Counted from the first letter of the stretch, positions 41,238-49,166 are shown. The stretch: DNA of 64,000 bases from Bacteroidaceae bacterium (GCA_017933995.1 JAGBKI010000056.1:1-64000); one strand, 5' to 3'. Translations and numbers: made by a program. The notes: a model not told the origin generated them from the sequence alone.

Positions 41238-42257
41238 TCAGTCCCGCAGGTAGTAGCGCATATAGTCGTGCACCGCCCAGCCGTGAGCAGGAGAGTAGGT
41301 GCCTTCATAGAAGCGGGCGGTGAACTGACGCCCGTCGGCGGTGTAGAAAGGTGCGAAGAGGTCGTACTGGAGGCGGCGCACGAAGTGGCGGAAGTGCAGG
41401 AACGCCACATAGCGTGCCTCTGGGGCATCGGCGGGGAGCAGCAGTCGGGCGTCATAGCAGTAGTCTATGCCCTGCCTCTGCTGCACCGGGTGGAGCATCA
41501 CGGAGAACGCCGCGCTGTCGGGGAGGGCGGGCTGCACGCGTTGCGTATAGTCGTTCAGTTCCTCGGTGAAATACTTTGTGCTGTACTGCGCGTAACTTTT
41601 CCAGTTGCCGTCGCAGTCGCCGACTTCCGCCATGTCCTTGTAGGAGAAATAATCGGGATAGCCTATTCGCCCGTAATTGCTGACAGCAAGCCCTTTGTCG
41701 CCGTAGTAGAGCCTTTGCAGATGGGGCGAGACGGTGAAGCCCATATACAGGTTGGGGTTGTGGAGGGCGAAGAGGTCACGGTTCTTGAACCAGTCCTTGA
41801 TGTCGTTCGCGTACTTCCTTTCGTAACGGCGCATGAAGCGCTTGTCCTCGTTTCCTGCCGCGTCGTAGAAAGCGAGGGGGCGCACCTTGTCGTACAGACT
41901 CCAAACCGCCCTGGCCGGACGCGCGCTGCGCTGGGCGGGATAGGCTTCGAGGGGCGACGTGATGAAGATGCCGTTCCGCATAAGCCCAGTCACGGAGTCG
42001 AACTTCTCGTAAGGGTTGTGCGTGCTGCGGTCAGCGCAATGCTTGTAGAAGGAGTCCACGAGTTCTTGCTCGCCAACCTCCTCCGTGAAGTGCTTGCCGA
42101 ATAAGTGGAGCGGCATCTTGCTGTGGTAGCGGTAGGTGTACAGTTCCTGGCAAGGCGCGGGCAGTCGGTCGGCGTCCACAAAGAGGATGGGCTGCGCCTT
42201 GGCAAGCAAAGGCAGGCAAAGCAGCGCGAGGAGCGGAAACTGGCGTGCGGGGAGCAT
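41238..42257 (-). CDS. Exported protein of unknown function, paralogue 1
   Basis: 339 residues with a signal peptide (MLPARQFPLLALLCLPLLAKAQ). It shares length, order of motifs and C-terminus with the next gene upstream: a SFYKH/SFYTH helix, YMGF..SP, DYFS, FSV(M)L, YDARLLLP and a final block F..TADGR..TARFYEGT.....GW..HDYMRYY. No catalytic pattern known to me is visible. Likely periplasmic or outer-membrane associated. The two genes are separated by a word-repeat foldback. Confidence 0.65.
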   Translation of the reverse strand: MLPARQFPLLALLCLPLLAKAQPILFVDADRLPAPCQELYTYRYHSKMPLHLFGKHFTEEVGEQELVDSFYKHCADRSTHNPYEKFDSVTGLMRNGIFITSPLEAYPAQRSARPARAVWSLYDKVRPLAFYDAAGNEDKRFMRRYERKYANDIKDWFKNRDLFALHNPNLYMGFTVSPHLQRLYYGDKGLAVSNYGRIGYPDYFSYKDMAEVGDCDGNWKSYAQYSTKYFTEELNDYTQRVQPALPDSAAFSVMLHPVQQRQGIDYCYDARLLLPADAPEARYVAFLHFRHFVRRLQYDLFAPFYTADGRQFTARFYEGTYSPAHGWAVHDYMRYYLRD

Positions 42258-42269
42258 AGTTTTTTGGGG

Positions 42270-42394
42270 AGTAGTTTTTTGGTTTTTTTGGACTTGTAGG
42301 TTTTAGGTTCTTGCGTTCTTAGGTTTTTGCGTTATCGTAGGAACCCCTAAAAAACCAAAAACCTAAAAACTCAAAAACCTAAGAACCTATAGCC
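42270..42394 (-). repeat. Foldback element, GGTTTTTAG word family (copy 1)
   Basis: The DNA is built from TAGGTTTTT/TTAGGTTC words on one side and AAAAACCTA/GAACCTA on the other, around GCGTTATCGTAGG. A related, shorter foldback is at 44045-44122. It separates the two paralogous exported-protein genes. Confidence 0.65.
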
Positions 42395-43378
42395 CTACGA
42401 ACCTATGTACTCTTTCCTGTAAAAATCCAGGTAGTCCTCAATCCACCAGCCGCGTTTGTCGAACGTGACGCGGTAGTAGCGGCCTGTCATAAGGCGGTGG
42501 TCGGTGGTGTAGCAGGGCTGGAAAAGGTTGGGTCGCAGGCGGGTGACATACCAGCGCAGTTCGTCGAAAATTCTCCGTTCGCTTTCTTCCGGCTGAAGCG
42601 GGAGGAGCAGACGTAGGTCGTAGTTGCCGTTTCCCGTGTCGTACAGCAGAACGGAGAAAGTGACGGAAGTGTCACGCGCGGGCAACTTTGAGAGGGGGTG
42701 GCAGCCTGCCCTCGTCAGCTCAAGCCCCAGGTGGAACGCGCTGGTAGTCACGGAACCTGTCCACTCCCCATCAAGACTCGTACTGCCTAGTGTGGAAAAG
42801 TAATCCGCCGGGCCGAAGAAAGACTCGGAGTGCACCCACTCCCCACCGGCGAAACGGATGAGCAACGGGCAGGGGGAAAGGCGGAAACCCATATAATAGG
42901 CCGGGGCGATATAGGCCACGACGTAGCCGTCGTACCAGCCAGCCAGTTTCGTGTAGGTGCTGTCAAGTCTGTCTTTCAAGTCGTCGCGCTGGTTCCCGTC
43001 TTTGTCATAAATATGGCCAAGATAGACCTTGCTGAACAGGTACCAGAATCCCCGCAGGCCGTCTCCCAGCCCGGCATAGGGTGCTTTTCTTAGCGGCGAG
43101 CGGTCCAGGATGGCTTCGTGCATCACGAACAGGGCGGAGTCGTGTCCGGCATACGGATGCACGAAGTGTGGCCGTTCCAAATGCGTGTAAAACGAATCCG
43201 CCATTTCTTCCGCCGCCACGCTGTCGCAGAAGATCCGGTTAAGAACTGGGGTTGAACGCTTTACGTTATAATAATAGCGCGTCACGGATTCGTCCACGTC
43301 GTTCGGTATCATTATGCCCTGCGCGAGGCTGATGGCGGGCAGGAGCAGAAACAGCAGGATTATGGCAGACTTGTTCAT
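42395..43378 (-). CDS. Exported protein of unknown function, paralogue 2
   Basis: 327 residues with a signal peptide (MNKSAIILLFLLLPAISLAQ). Paralogous to the gene at 41238: shared blocks include ADSFYTHLE, YYMGFRLSP, PADYFSTLG, VTFSVLL, YDLRLLLPL and a C-terminal FQPCYTTDHRLMTGRYYRVTF...GWWIEDYLDFY. Pairwise similarity is clearest over the last 80 residues. Function unknown; the pair may act as heteromers or be diverged duplicates. No promoter element is obvious. Confidence 0.65.
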   Translation of the reverse strand: MNKSAIILLFLLLPAISLAQGIMIPNDVDESVTRYYYNVKRSTPVLNRIFCDSVAAEEMADSFYTHLERPHFVHPYAGHDSALFVMHEAILDRSPLRKAPYAGLGDGLRGFWYLFSKVYLGHIYDKDGNQRDDLKDRLDSTYTKLAGWYDGYVVAYIAPAYYMGFRLSPCPLLIRFAGGEWVHSESFFGPADYFSTLGSTSLDGEWTGSVTTSAFHLGLELTRAGCHPLSKLPARDTSVTFSVLLYDTGNGNYDLRLLLPLQPEESERRIFDELRWYVTRLRPNLFQPCYTTDHRLMTGRYYRVTFDKRGWWIEDYLDFYRKEYIGS

Positions 43379-43398
43379 TGTAGGGGTATATCTGATTA

Positions 43399-43980
43399 TT
43401 ATTGTAGCGTGTATCCTAGTTGGATTGCCCTCTCTTCCATACTTAAACTCCCGGACACATATTGGTTATATCGTAAGGCTGAAGACTTTTGCAACTCGTT
43501 GTATATGTAGAATTGTGAATACCCCATTTTCTCAGCGGCTGCAATGGCGGACAAATCTATTCGACTGGGATAACTACAAAAATCCACGACTTTATATCGT
43601 TCTTCGCTAACATCTGCATAGGTGTCACCGTGGTTATGAATAAGAGTGTCATATCCTGGTATAATTGCATCGTTCAATTCGCCCTGCAAGTAACTCGTTT
43701 TGATATATCCCGGATAATCTTCTGCACCGCCTGATTGTAAACTCAATCCCCATTCTACTTGTGTCATTCGTGCCATAAACTCAAAGAACTCTTTGTTTAT
43801 TGCGGTTCCTTCCATTGCAAGGCCGCTTTCACCTTTTTCTCTAAATTCAAAACTCCCTTGTAGCTGGTGCATTTCAGATTCGCCTTCTATTTTGATGAAA
43901 CTACAGCCAGAGGGGCTGGGTTCCTCTCTCAAGTAAACGCCTTGACTGTTAGATGTAAATCTTCCCTTCGTCTCCGCCAC
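43399..43980 (-). CDS. JAB/DUF4329-like protein, possibly 3' part of a split gene
   Basis: Up to 193 residues from a GTG. The centre contains IPGYDTLIHNHGDTYADV followed by DFCSYPSRIDLSAI, which is similar in pattern to the HxH...SxxD metal site of JAB-like peptidase or DUF4329-type toxin domains. No signal peptide. The DNA is distinctly AT-rich against its GC-rich neighbours, pointing to transfer. The start lies inside a short overlapping frame (43949-44044), so the intact protein may have begun there and been split by a frameshift. Function is tentative. Confidence 0.5.
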   Translation of the reverse strand: MAETKGRFTSNSQGVYLREEPSPSGCSFIKIEGESEMHQLQGSFEFREKGESGLAMEGTAINKEFFEFMARMTQVEWGLSLQSGGAEDYPGYIKTSYLQGELNDAIIPGYDTLIHNHGDTYADVSEERYKVVDFCSYPSRIDLSAIAAAEKMGYSQFYIYNELQKSSALRYNQYVSGSLSMEERAIQLGYTLQ

Positions 43981-44044
43981 CGTTTACAGCACAGGCCTGT
44001 ACGGTCTTGAGGAATTTCTTGATGTCGCTTTTCTTGATTTTCAT
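43949..44044 (-). CDS. 31-codon ORF overlapping the JAB-like gene
   Basis: Reads MKIKKSDIKKFLKTVQACAV, then NGGGDEGKIYI and TAA. It overlaps the start of the JAB-like frame by 32 bases in another frame. Two readings are possible: it is the true N-terminus of that protein separated by a frameshift near GAAGGGAAGA, or it is a separate peptide with a Gly-Gly-containing, leader-like sequence. The first seems more likely because GGG-DEGKIY and ETKGRFTS run on similarly. Confidence 0.4.
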   Translation of the reverse strand: MKIKKSDIKKFLKTVQACAVNGGGDEGKIYI

Positions 44045-44122
44045 GGTTTTGTTGGTTTTTGGGTTTGTAGGTTTTTAGGTTTCCGCGATGACGCATAAAC
44101 CAAAGAACCTAAAAACCTATGT
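44045..44122 (-). repeat. Foldback element, GGTTTTTAG word family (copy 2)
   Basis: GGTTTTTGGGTTTGTAGGTTTTTAGG pairs with AACCTAAAAACCTATG around a centre containing CGCGATGACGC. Similar words form the element at 42270-42394. Confidence 0.6.
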
Positions 44123-44171
44123 TGTTCGGTACAAAAGTACTGTATATCGGGAGAATAGAAGCAAAGGCGGC

Positions 44172-44993
44172 TTATATTTTAATTTTGTCTGACAGCGCAT
44201 CGACGATACGCAAAAGGGAGGGGAAAGTAATGCTCCCGGCCTCGTAGAGCGCGGCGGCTTCTTGCAGCAGTTTGTTCACGCGCGGTTCAGTAGCTTTTTC
44301 GCAGAGTGCGTGCAGCAGTTCGCGGCGCACTTTGAGCGCGGTCTGGTATTGTTGCTCGGCGTGTAGGACGCTCGTTTGTCCGCCAGTCTTGCGGTAGTAG
44401 TGGAGGAAAGCGGGGAGGATGTGGAACCGCGCCCCGCTCAATGCGGCCTCGGCCCACAGTCTATAGTCTTCGGCATACGTATAGCCCTGTCTGTATGAAA
44501 GGCCGTGCCTGTCGAGGAACTCCTTTCGGAGCATCACGGTGGGGTGGAACAGGAAGTTGCCCTCAAGCAGACGCAGCCACGGCCTGTCCACCGCCCCGCC
44601 GGGCATACGTCTTTCCGCCCTGACGTCGCCGAAAGTCCTCATCCACGTCCCGCAGATGTCCGTCTGCGGGTGGGAAAGCATGAAGCCCGCCTGCACCATC
44701 AACCGGGCGGGGTGCATATAGTCGTCGGCGTCCATACGGGCGATGAGGGGGGCGCGGGCTGTTTGGAGGCCGAGGTTCAAGGCGGCGATATAGTTGTGCG
44801 GGCTGCGGAGGAGGACGAGGCGTTTGTCGGTGGCGAAGCGTCGCATCACCTCAAACGTGCCGTCGTCCGAGCCGTCGTCGATGACGATGAACTCGAACGT
44901 TCCGTAACTCTGCCGCAGCACGCTCCGAATGGCCGCGTCCACGGTGGCCTCGGCATTGCGTGCCACCATAACGACCGAGATTTCAGGTTTCAT
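44172..44993 (-). CDS. Family 2 glycosyltransferase
   Basis: 273 residues, cytoplasmic GT-A fold. EISVVMVARNAEATVDAAIRSVLRQ opens the Rossmann-like nucleotide site, VIDDGSDDGT binds the nucleotide, ARMDADDYMHPARL contains the DxD metal motif, and YAEDYRLWAEAAL carries the catalytic ED. It probably adds a sugar in surface-polysaccharide or glycoprotein synthesis. Its start overlaps the end of the broken GT4 gene by 11 bases, so the two formed a transcriptional unit. Confidence 0.9.
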   Translation of the reverse strand: MKPEISVVMVARNAEATVDAAIRSVLRQSYGTFEFIVIDDGSDDGTFEVMRRFATDKRLVLLRSPHNYIAALNLGLQTARAPLIARMDADDYMHPARLMVQAGFMLSHPQTDICGTWMRTFGDVRAERRMPGGAVDRPWLRLLEGNFLFHPTVMLRKEFLDRHGLSYRQGYTYAEDYRLWAEAALSGARFHILPAFLHYYRKTGGQTSVLHAEQQYQTALKVRRELLHALCEKATEPRVNKLLQEAAALYEAGSITFPSLLRIVDALSDKIKI

Positions 44994-46045
44994 CGTTCCA
45001 AAGGATGTGATAGAGGTCTTGGATGGCGTCCGCCATGGCCTCTGCCGTATACCGGGCGAGGTAGTCTTCCCTGGCTCGCCCGCCGATCGCGAGGCGCAGT
45101 GCCGGGTTTTCCATCAACGTGTTGATGTGGGCGGCAAAAACGTCGGTGTCGAGCCGTGGCTCGATACCTTGCTCAAGGCGCACGGGGACGGCGAGGCAGT
45201 TTTCCCCGTCGCGGAACATTTCGCGCAAACCCTCTGTCCGCGTGGCTATGACGGCCTTCCCGTGCATCATCATCTCGATGGCTGCATAGCTGCACTGTTC
45301 GTGCATACTCGGGAGAGTGCAGAACAGGCTTCCTACATACAGTTCCTGCATTTCCTCCGCCGCGACCAGCCCGAGGAATTGCACGTCCACGTCCGTATGC
45401 GCCCGGGTCAATAGGCGTTGTTCCTCGGGTGTGACGTGGCCTGCGGCCTTGACCGTCAGACTCCCGGCATACCGGGATTTGGCCACGGCCTGAAGCAGGT
45501 AGTGAAGCCCCTTGCCTTTGGAGGCGTCGCCCACAAACAGGCAGTACGGCCTTGAGGTGGCGGCGGGTGTCGTTCCGTTCGCCCTTTGGTCAGTCGCCCC
45601 GTTAGGTATGGTGATGCAAAGCGGCGGATGAAAAAGGGTGTCGAGGAAACGCCTTTTTTCATCGCAGACCGTCACGACGCAGTCCACCCCGGTGTACGCC
45701 TCTTTCTCGCCATAGACGGAAAGAATGTCGGCGGCGGTGTGCGTGCCCTCCCTCCCTTATCTTCTTGCCGACGGCCAGATATTGGGCATAGTCCCTGTCC
45801 AGTTTGTACGCCCACGGTGAGCAGTGGATGTGCGAAACGACCTTGCACTTGTACCGCCGCTTGATGAGCAAGGCCACCGGCACGAGGTTGATGGTGTGGA
45901 CGTGGATGATGCGCCGCTTGTGGCTCCGCAGCAGTGGGCGGAGTATGCCGATGGCCGCCCGGGCGAAATGCTCCAGCGCCGGGGCGTCGTTTTTCGTCTT
46001 GCCTGCGAGAAGTTCCGACAACATCCGTTCGCACTGGCGTTCCAA
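44983..46045 (-). pseudogene. Family 4 glycosyltransferase, frame broken at a CCCT repeat
   Basis: Two frames together encode one GT4 enzyme. The N-terminal part (to about 45757) has ERMLSELLAG and IIHVHTINLVPVALLI; the C-terminal part (from about 45745) has CLFVGDASKGKGLHYLLQA and SMHEQCSYAAIEMMMHGKAVIAT with the family EX7E-like region. The frames change at (CCCT)3 at 45746-45757 (AGGG on the coding strand). With two copies the reading would be continuous (KIREGTHTAADILSVYGEKEA). The N-terminus has no ATG and lacks the usual first strand, so a 5' loss is also likely. Alternatives are slipped-strand phase variation or an assembly error. Confidence 0.75.
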
Positions 46046-46106
46046 TGTGCAGGATGCGGTGCAGTGGGCGGTCGTAGCGGCTTTTTTGCTGTTTGTAGTT
46101 TTGTCT

Positions 46107-46526
46107 TTATCCGCACTCCATCCCCTCGAAGGCGGAGATTTTTGTGCGGTGGGGGGCGGGGATGGGAACGCTTTGGCCGTCGTCGCGACGCACGCAGACC
46201 ATGACGGTGCGGCAGCGGCACAATTCCTGCCCGGTGTCGGTGCGGACGGCGCGTTGGTCGAGCGTGAAACTCTTGTTGCCGAGGCGGACGATGCTGGTCT
46301 CGACGCTCACGGCGTCGCCGTAGTGGACAGGGGCGAGGAAGTCCACGTTGATGTTTACGACGACGGGCACGATGTCGCCGTCGAACACGTCGGGGCCGAG
46401 CACACTGCGCATGTACTCCTGCTTGCCGAGGTCATAGTAGGCAAAGTAGGCGTTGTTGTTCACGTGGCCGAAACGGTCAACGTCGCTAAAGCGTATCTGG
46501 ATGGGAAGGGTGTGGCGGTAGGGCAT
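46107..46526 (-). CDS. Hotdog-fold acyl-CoA thioesterase (4HBT family)
   Basis: 139 residues. IRFSDVDRFGHVNNNAYFAYYDLGKQEYM carries the catalytic Asp of 4-hydroxybenzoyl-CoA-type thioesterases (DxxxHVNN), followed by VVVNINVDFLAPVHYGDAVSVET, the second conserved block. The substrate is unknown. The gene is immediately upstream of the broken glycosyltransferase; the stop at 46107 and that frame are 60 bases apart. It is 50 bases downstream of the small gene at 46577. Confidence 0.88.
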   Translation of the reverse strand: MPYRHTLPIQIRFSDVDRFGHVNNNAYFAYYDLGKQEYMRSVLGPDVFDGDIVPVVVNINVDFLAPVHYGDAVSVETSIVRLGNKSFTLDQRAVRTDTGQELCRCRTVMVCVRRDDGQSVPIPAPHRTKISAFEGMECG

Positions 46527-46576
46527 TCTTTTATCGGTTGAATATTAAACTTTGGCCACCAGAGCTTTGGCCGATG

Positions 46577-46846
46577 TCATGCAAAATATGTTCGGGCAAG
46601 GCTGCGGATGCGCCCTTCGTCGGGAACGAACAAAAGGGTGTCCTCGTCGAGGCGGCAGAGGCTACGCAGGGCGTAGATGTCGTGCTCCTCGTCGGTGGCG
46701 CGCTGGCCTGCGGAGCGAAACAGGTGGTTGCGCGCGTCGACTATCTGCACGGCCTCGCGGCAGTAGTCGGCCTCGTCGCCGGGTGGAAGCGTGGCGCGCA
46801 CATAGCTGGTCAAGGCGCTTACAAATTCTTCGGTTTCGTGTGTCAT
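46577..46846 (-). CDS. Small conserved protein of unknown function
   Basis: 89 residues from the ATG at 46846 (92 from 46855). Hydrophilic and probably helical (MTHETEEFVSALTSYVRATL, ADYCREAVQIVDARNHLF), ending LARTYFA. No membrane segment or known motif. The minus strand immediately upstream has TAATTTTGC and TACCTTTG, both promoter-like. It is divergent from the epimerase gene across a gap that contains the 21-bp array. Confidence 0.6.
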   Translation of the reverse strand: MTHETEEFVSALTSYVRATLPPGDEADYCREAVQIVDARNHLFRSAGQRATDEEHDIYALRSLCRLDEDTLLFVPDEGRIRSLARTYFA

Positions 46847-47035
46847 GGGGCACAAAGGTATGCAAAATTATTCCGCTGCCCGTGTCGCCCGCTGTGAAAT
46901 CGCTCCCGGCGCGGGTGCTTCCATGCGCCAGTGGTGCCGCTCGCAGCGGTTTCTTGTGCGCTTGAAATGTTTGCAAAAGCCTTTGGAAAACCGCGCGCGG
47001 GCGCACAAGAACTTTTTGTTGGCTTATAAATCTGC

Positions 47036-47115
47036 AAATTAAGCCTAAGTTTTTACAAATTAAGCCTAAGTTTGGCGAAATTAAGGCTTAGTTTCTACAA
47101 ATTAAGCCTAAGTTT
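47036..47115. repeat. Four near-palindromic 17-mers at exact 21-bp spacing (array 1)
   Basis: AAATTAAGCCTAAGTTT at 47036, 47057 and 47099, with the reverse-complement-like variant AAATTAAGGCTTAGTTT at 47078; four-base spacers. A sister array of the same size lies at 59076-59155. It occupies the divergent gap between the small gene at 46577 and the epimerase at 47348; no gene is visible in the rest of that gap (46856-47347). Confidence 0.85.
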
Positions 47116-47347
47116 GGAGATTTTCTTGGGTTCGGAAGCGATTCCTGCGGGTTTTCTTGGGAATTCGTGGGATTTTCCGGCATCGGGCTTGGCCGCGCTT
47201 TGTGTGGCAGGCGGGTAGGGTAGGGGCGTGGTGCTTACAGGAATGCTCAGGGTTTTGGTTGTCGAATGCATTTTTGGGACAGAAACGTGCGCTATGTGGC
47301 GGGTTATGTGTACTTTCGCCCGGTGTAACTATATAGAGACCACAGTT

Positions 47348-48232
47348 ATGAAGAACATCACCATCCGTTCAGCACGTCTCGTTGCTGAAATCAGCCCCAT
47401 CGGGGCCGAAATCCAAAGTCTGCGCACCGCCGAGGGGCGTGAGTACAACTGGCAGGGCACACCGCCCTATTGGCCCGGTCGCGGTCCTGTGCTTTTCCCC
47501 GCGACGGGGGCTCCGTGGGACGGCAAGTACTACATAAACGGCGTGGCATTCGCCATGCCCAAGCACGGCTTTGTCAAGGAAAAGGCGTTCGTGGCCGAGT
47601 GTGTGGCCGAAAACAAGGCTGTCTTCACATTCCGCCCCGACGACGAGTCGAAAGCCGCGTTTCCCTTCGACTTCGTGCTTTCCGTCACTTATACGCTGGC
47701 CGACGACGCGCTGCGCGCCGACTTCCGTGTGGACAACCCCACCGCCGCTCCGCTCCATTTCCAGATAGGCGGTCACCCGGCGCTTGCCGTGCCGGGTTTC
47801 GACGCGCTGCGCACCGTGAACGGCTATGTGCGCTTGGAGGCATCCGACCCCGCCACACCGCTTTACTTAATACGCGCGCGCGAACAGGGCTGCATCCAGC
47901 CGGGACGCTTCCCCGTGCCAGCCGACGGGGACGGCCTCGTGCCGCTCGCCGTGTCGACGTTTGCCAACGAGGCGTTGATTTTCGAGGCGGGCCAGGTGCG
48001 CGCCATCGAACTCCTTGACCTTGACAAACAGCTTGTGGCCCGTGTGGAGAGCGACGCACCTTGTTGGCTCGTGTGGCAGATGCAGGGCGTGAACAGCCCC
48101 TTCGTGTGCTTCGAACCTTGGTACGGACTGCCCGACAACGAGGGCGAGCCGCGCGAACTGGCGCAGCGGCCCTATGCACAATGCGCCCCCGCTGGCGGCT
48201 CATGGCACGGCGGATTTACCATCCGCATTTAA
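47348..48232 (+). CDS. Aldose 1-epimerase-like protein (galactose mutarotase fold)
   Basis: 294 residues, cytoplasmic. The galactose mutarotase-like beta-sandwich is recognisable: GAEIQSLRTAEGREYNWQG at the N-terminus, GPVLFPATGAPWDGKYYINGV, the catalytic-type histidine in MPKHGFV and a second in IGGHPALAVP, and a glutamate in CFEPWYGLPD. It resembles LacX-type proteins acting on hexoses or hexose phosphates. The ATG at 47348 follows TACTTTCG (47311-47318), a one-mismatch promoter element. Monocistronic. Confidence 0.88.
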   Translation: MKNITIRSARLVAEISPIGAEIQSLRTAEGREYNWQGTPPYWPGRGPVLFPATGAPWDGKYYINGVAFAMPKHGFVKEKAFVAECVAENKAVFTFRPDDESKAAFPFDFVLSVTYTLADDALRADFRVDNPTAAPLHFQIGGHPALAVPGFDALRTVNGYVRLEASDPATPLYLIRAREQGCIQPGRFPVPADGDGLVPLAVSTFANEALIFEAGQVRAIELLDLDKQLVARVESDAPCWLVWQMQGVNSPFVCFEPWYGLPDNEGEPRELAQRPYAQCAPAGGSWHGGFTIRI

Positions 48233-48292
48233 GAAAAATGGTGCAAGGCGGGTGCGTATGACTATAAAAACGTTGTTTTTCTTTCTTGTACA

Positions 48293-48658
48293 CTCGCCTT
48301 GCACTATCTTTGCTTCGCGAAGATAGGCTGCGGCTCGGCAGTGAAAACGAAAGAACTACGTTTTTTCCTTTTCACTACTCTCGCCTTGCACTATCTTTGC
48401 TTGCGCTATGATAGGCTGCGGCTCGGCCTAAGTTGAAAAAAGCGTTGCTTTTTCCTCTTTAGGCTCTCGCCTTGCACTATCTTTGCTTCGCGAAGATAGG
48501 CTGCGGCTCGGCAGTGAAAACGAAAGAACTATGTTTTTTCCTTTTCACTACTCTCGCCTTGCACTATCTTTGCTTGCGCTATGATAGGCTGCGGCTCGGC
48601 CTAAATTGAAAAAAGCGTTGCTTTTTCCTCTTTAGGCTCTCGCCTTGCACTATCTTTG
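48293..48658 (+). repeat. Promoter/hairpin repeat array C ahead of ssrA
   Basis: Five promoter units start at 48293, 48380, 48466, 48553 and 48639 (spacing 87, 86, 87, 86). Two alternating hairpin types make a 173-bp dimer repeated twice: CAGTGAAAA to TTTTCACT, and CCTAA..GAAAAA to TTTTTC..TTTAGG. Every unit keeps TATCTTTG; the last (48651-48658) lies 11 bases before the tmRNA 5' end and is its promoter. The 60 bases before the array (48233-48292) hold nothing recognisable. Confidence 0.88.
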
Positions 48659-48668
48659 CACCACTTTC

Positions 48669-49068
48669 GGGGCTGAACGGATTTGACAGCGGAAGAAAGG
48701 GTGTGGTAAGCACGCAGTGCGCCGTGGGTGGGCACTATAATCTCGGCCCTCGAAAATTAATTGGCGAAAACACTTACGCTCTCGCTGCTTGAACTGAAGT
48801 ACAGTAGGTTCGCTTAATCCTCGCTCCAGGAGCGGGGACGGGACATCGCCCGAAGTAGCCGTTTTTCCCGAGGCGACTTCAACGCGGCGGTGCAGCAAAA
48901 TCGGGAATAGCCACGCGGGGCCTCGCCCGTAGGGTGAAAATTCAAGAGGATAAGGCGTTGGCGCGGTGGCTGCGGTCTTGCCGACGCACGAAAACCCAAA
49001 CGCAGCTAAGCGTGTAGAAAGCTCATCGGTTCTCCGTTTGGACGAGGGTTCAATCCCCTCCAGCTCCA
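48669..49068 (+). ncRNA. ssrA: Transfer-messenger RNA (tmRNA)
   Basis: Begins GGGGCTGAACGGATTTGACAG and ends GGTTCAATCCCCTCCAGCTCCA; the acceptor stem GGGGCTG/CAGCTCC and the T-arm are intact. The resume codon GGC at 48763 starts the tag GENTYALAA followed by TGA (48763-48792). The CCA end is not encoded (the genome continues CTTTTTCC), so it must be added by tRNA nucleotidyltransferase. About 400 bases, as expected. It rescues stalled ribosomes and marks the products for proteolysis. Confidence 0.97.
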
Positions 49069-49093
49069 CTTTTTCCCCGTGTGGGGACTACAA

Positions 49094-49166
49094 AAGACGA
49101 CGGGTGACAAACTGTGTGGCCGCTTACGGAAGCGGGCCGAAACAACTTGTCACCCGTCTTTTTTTG
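49094..49166 (+). terminator. ssrA terminator
   Basis: GACGGGTGACAA (49099-49110) pairs with TTGTCACCCGTC (49147-49158) around an inner hairpin (GGCCGC to GCGGGCC), followed by TTTTTTTG. I see no gene between here and 49377. Confidence 0.85.

Noticed and set aside
43314..43610. 98-codon plus-strand frame
   Set aside because: Antisense to the exported protein and JAB-like genes; its hydrophobic start is the reverse of a signal-peptide codon run.
47036..47115. CRISPR-like regular spacing of repeats
   Set aside because: The repeat is 17 bp, near-palindromic and partly inverted, the spacers are only four bases, and no cas gene is present; the same holds for 59076-59155.
48293..48658. Integron attC sites or a CRISPR array
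   Set aside because: No integrase or cas genes, the units contain intact promoter elements and lead directly into ssrA; the variable part is a hairpin, not a spacer.
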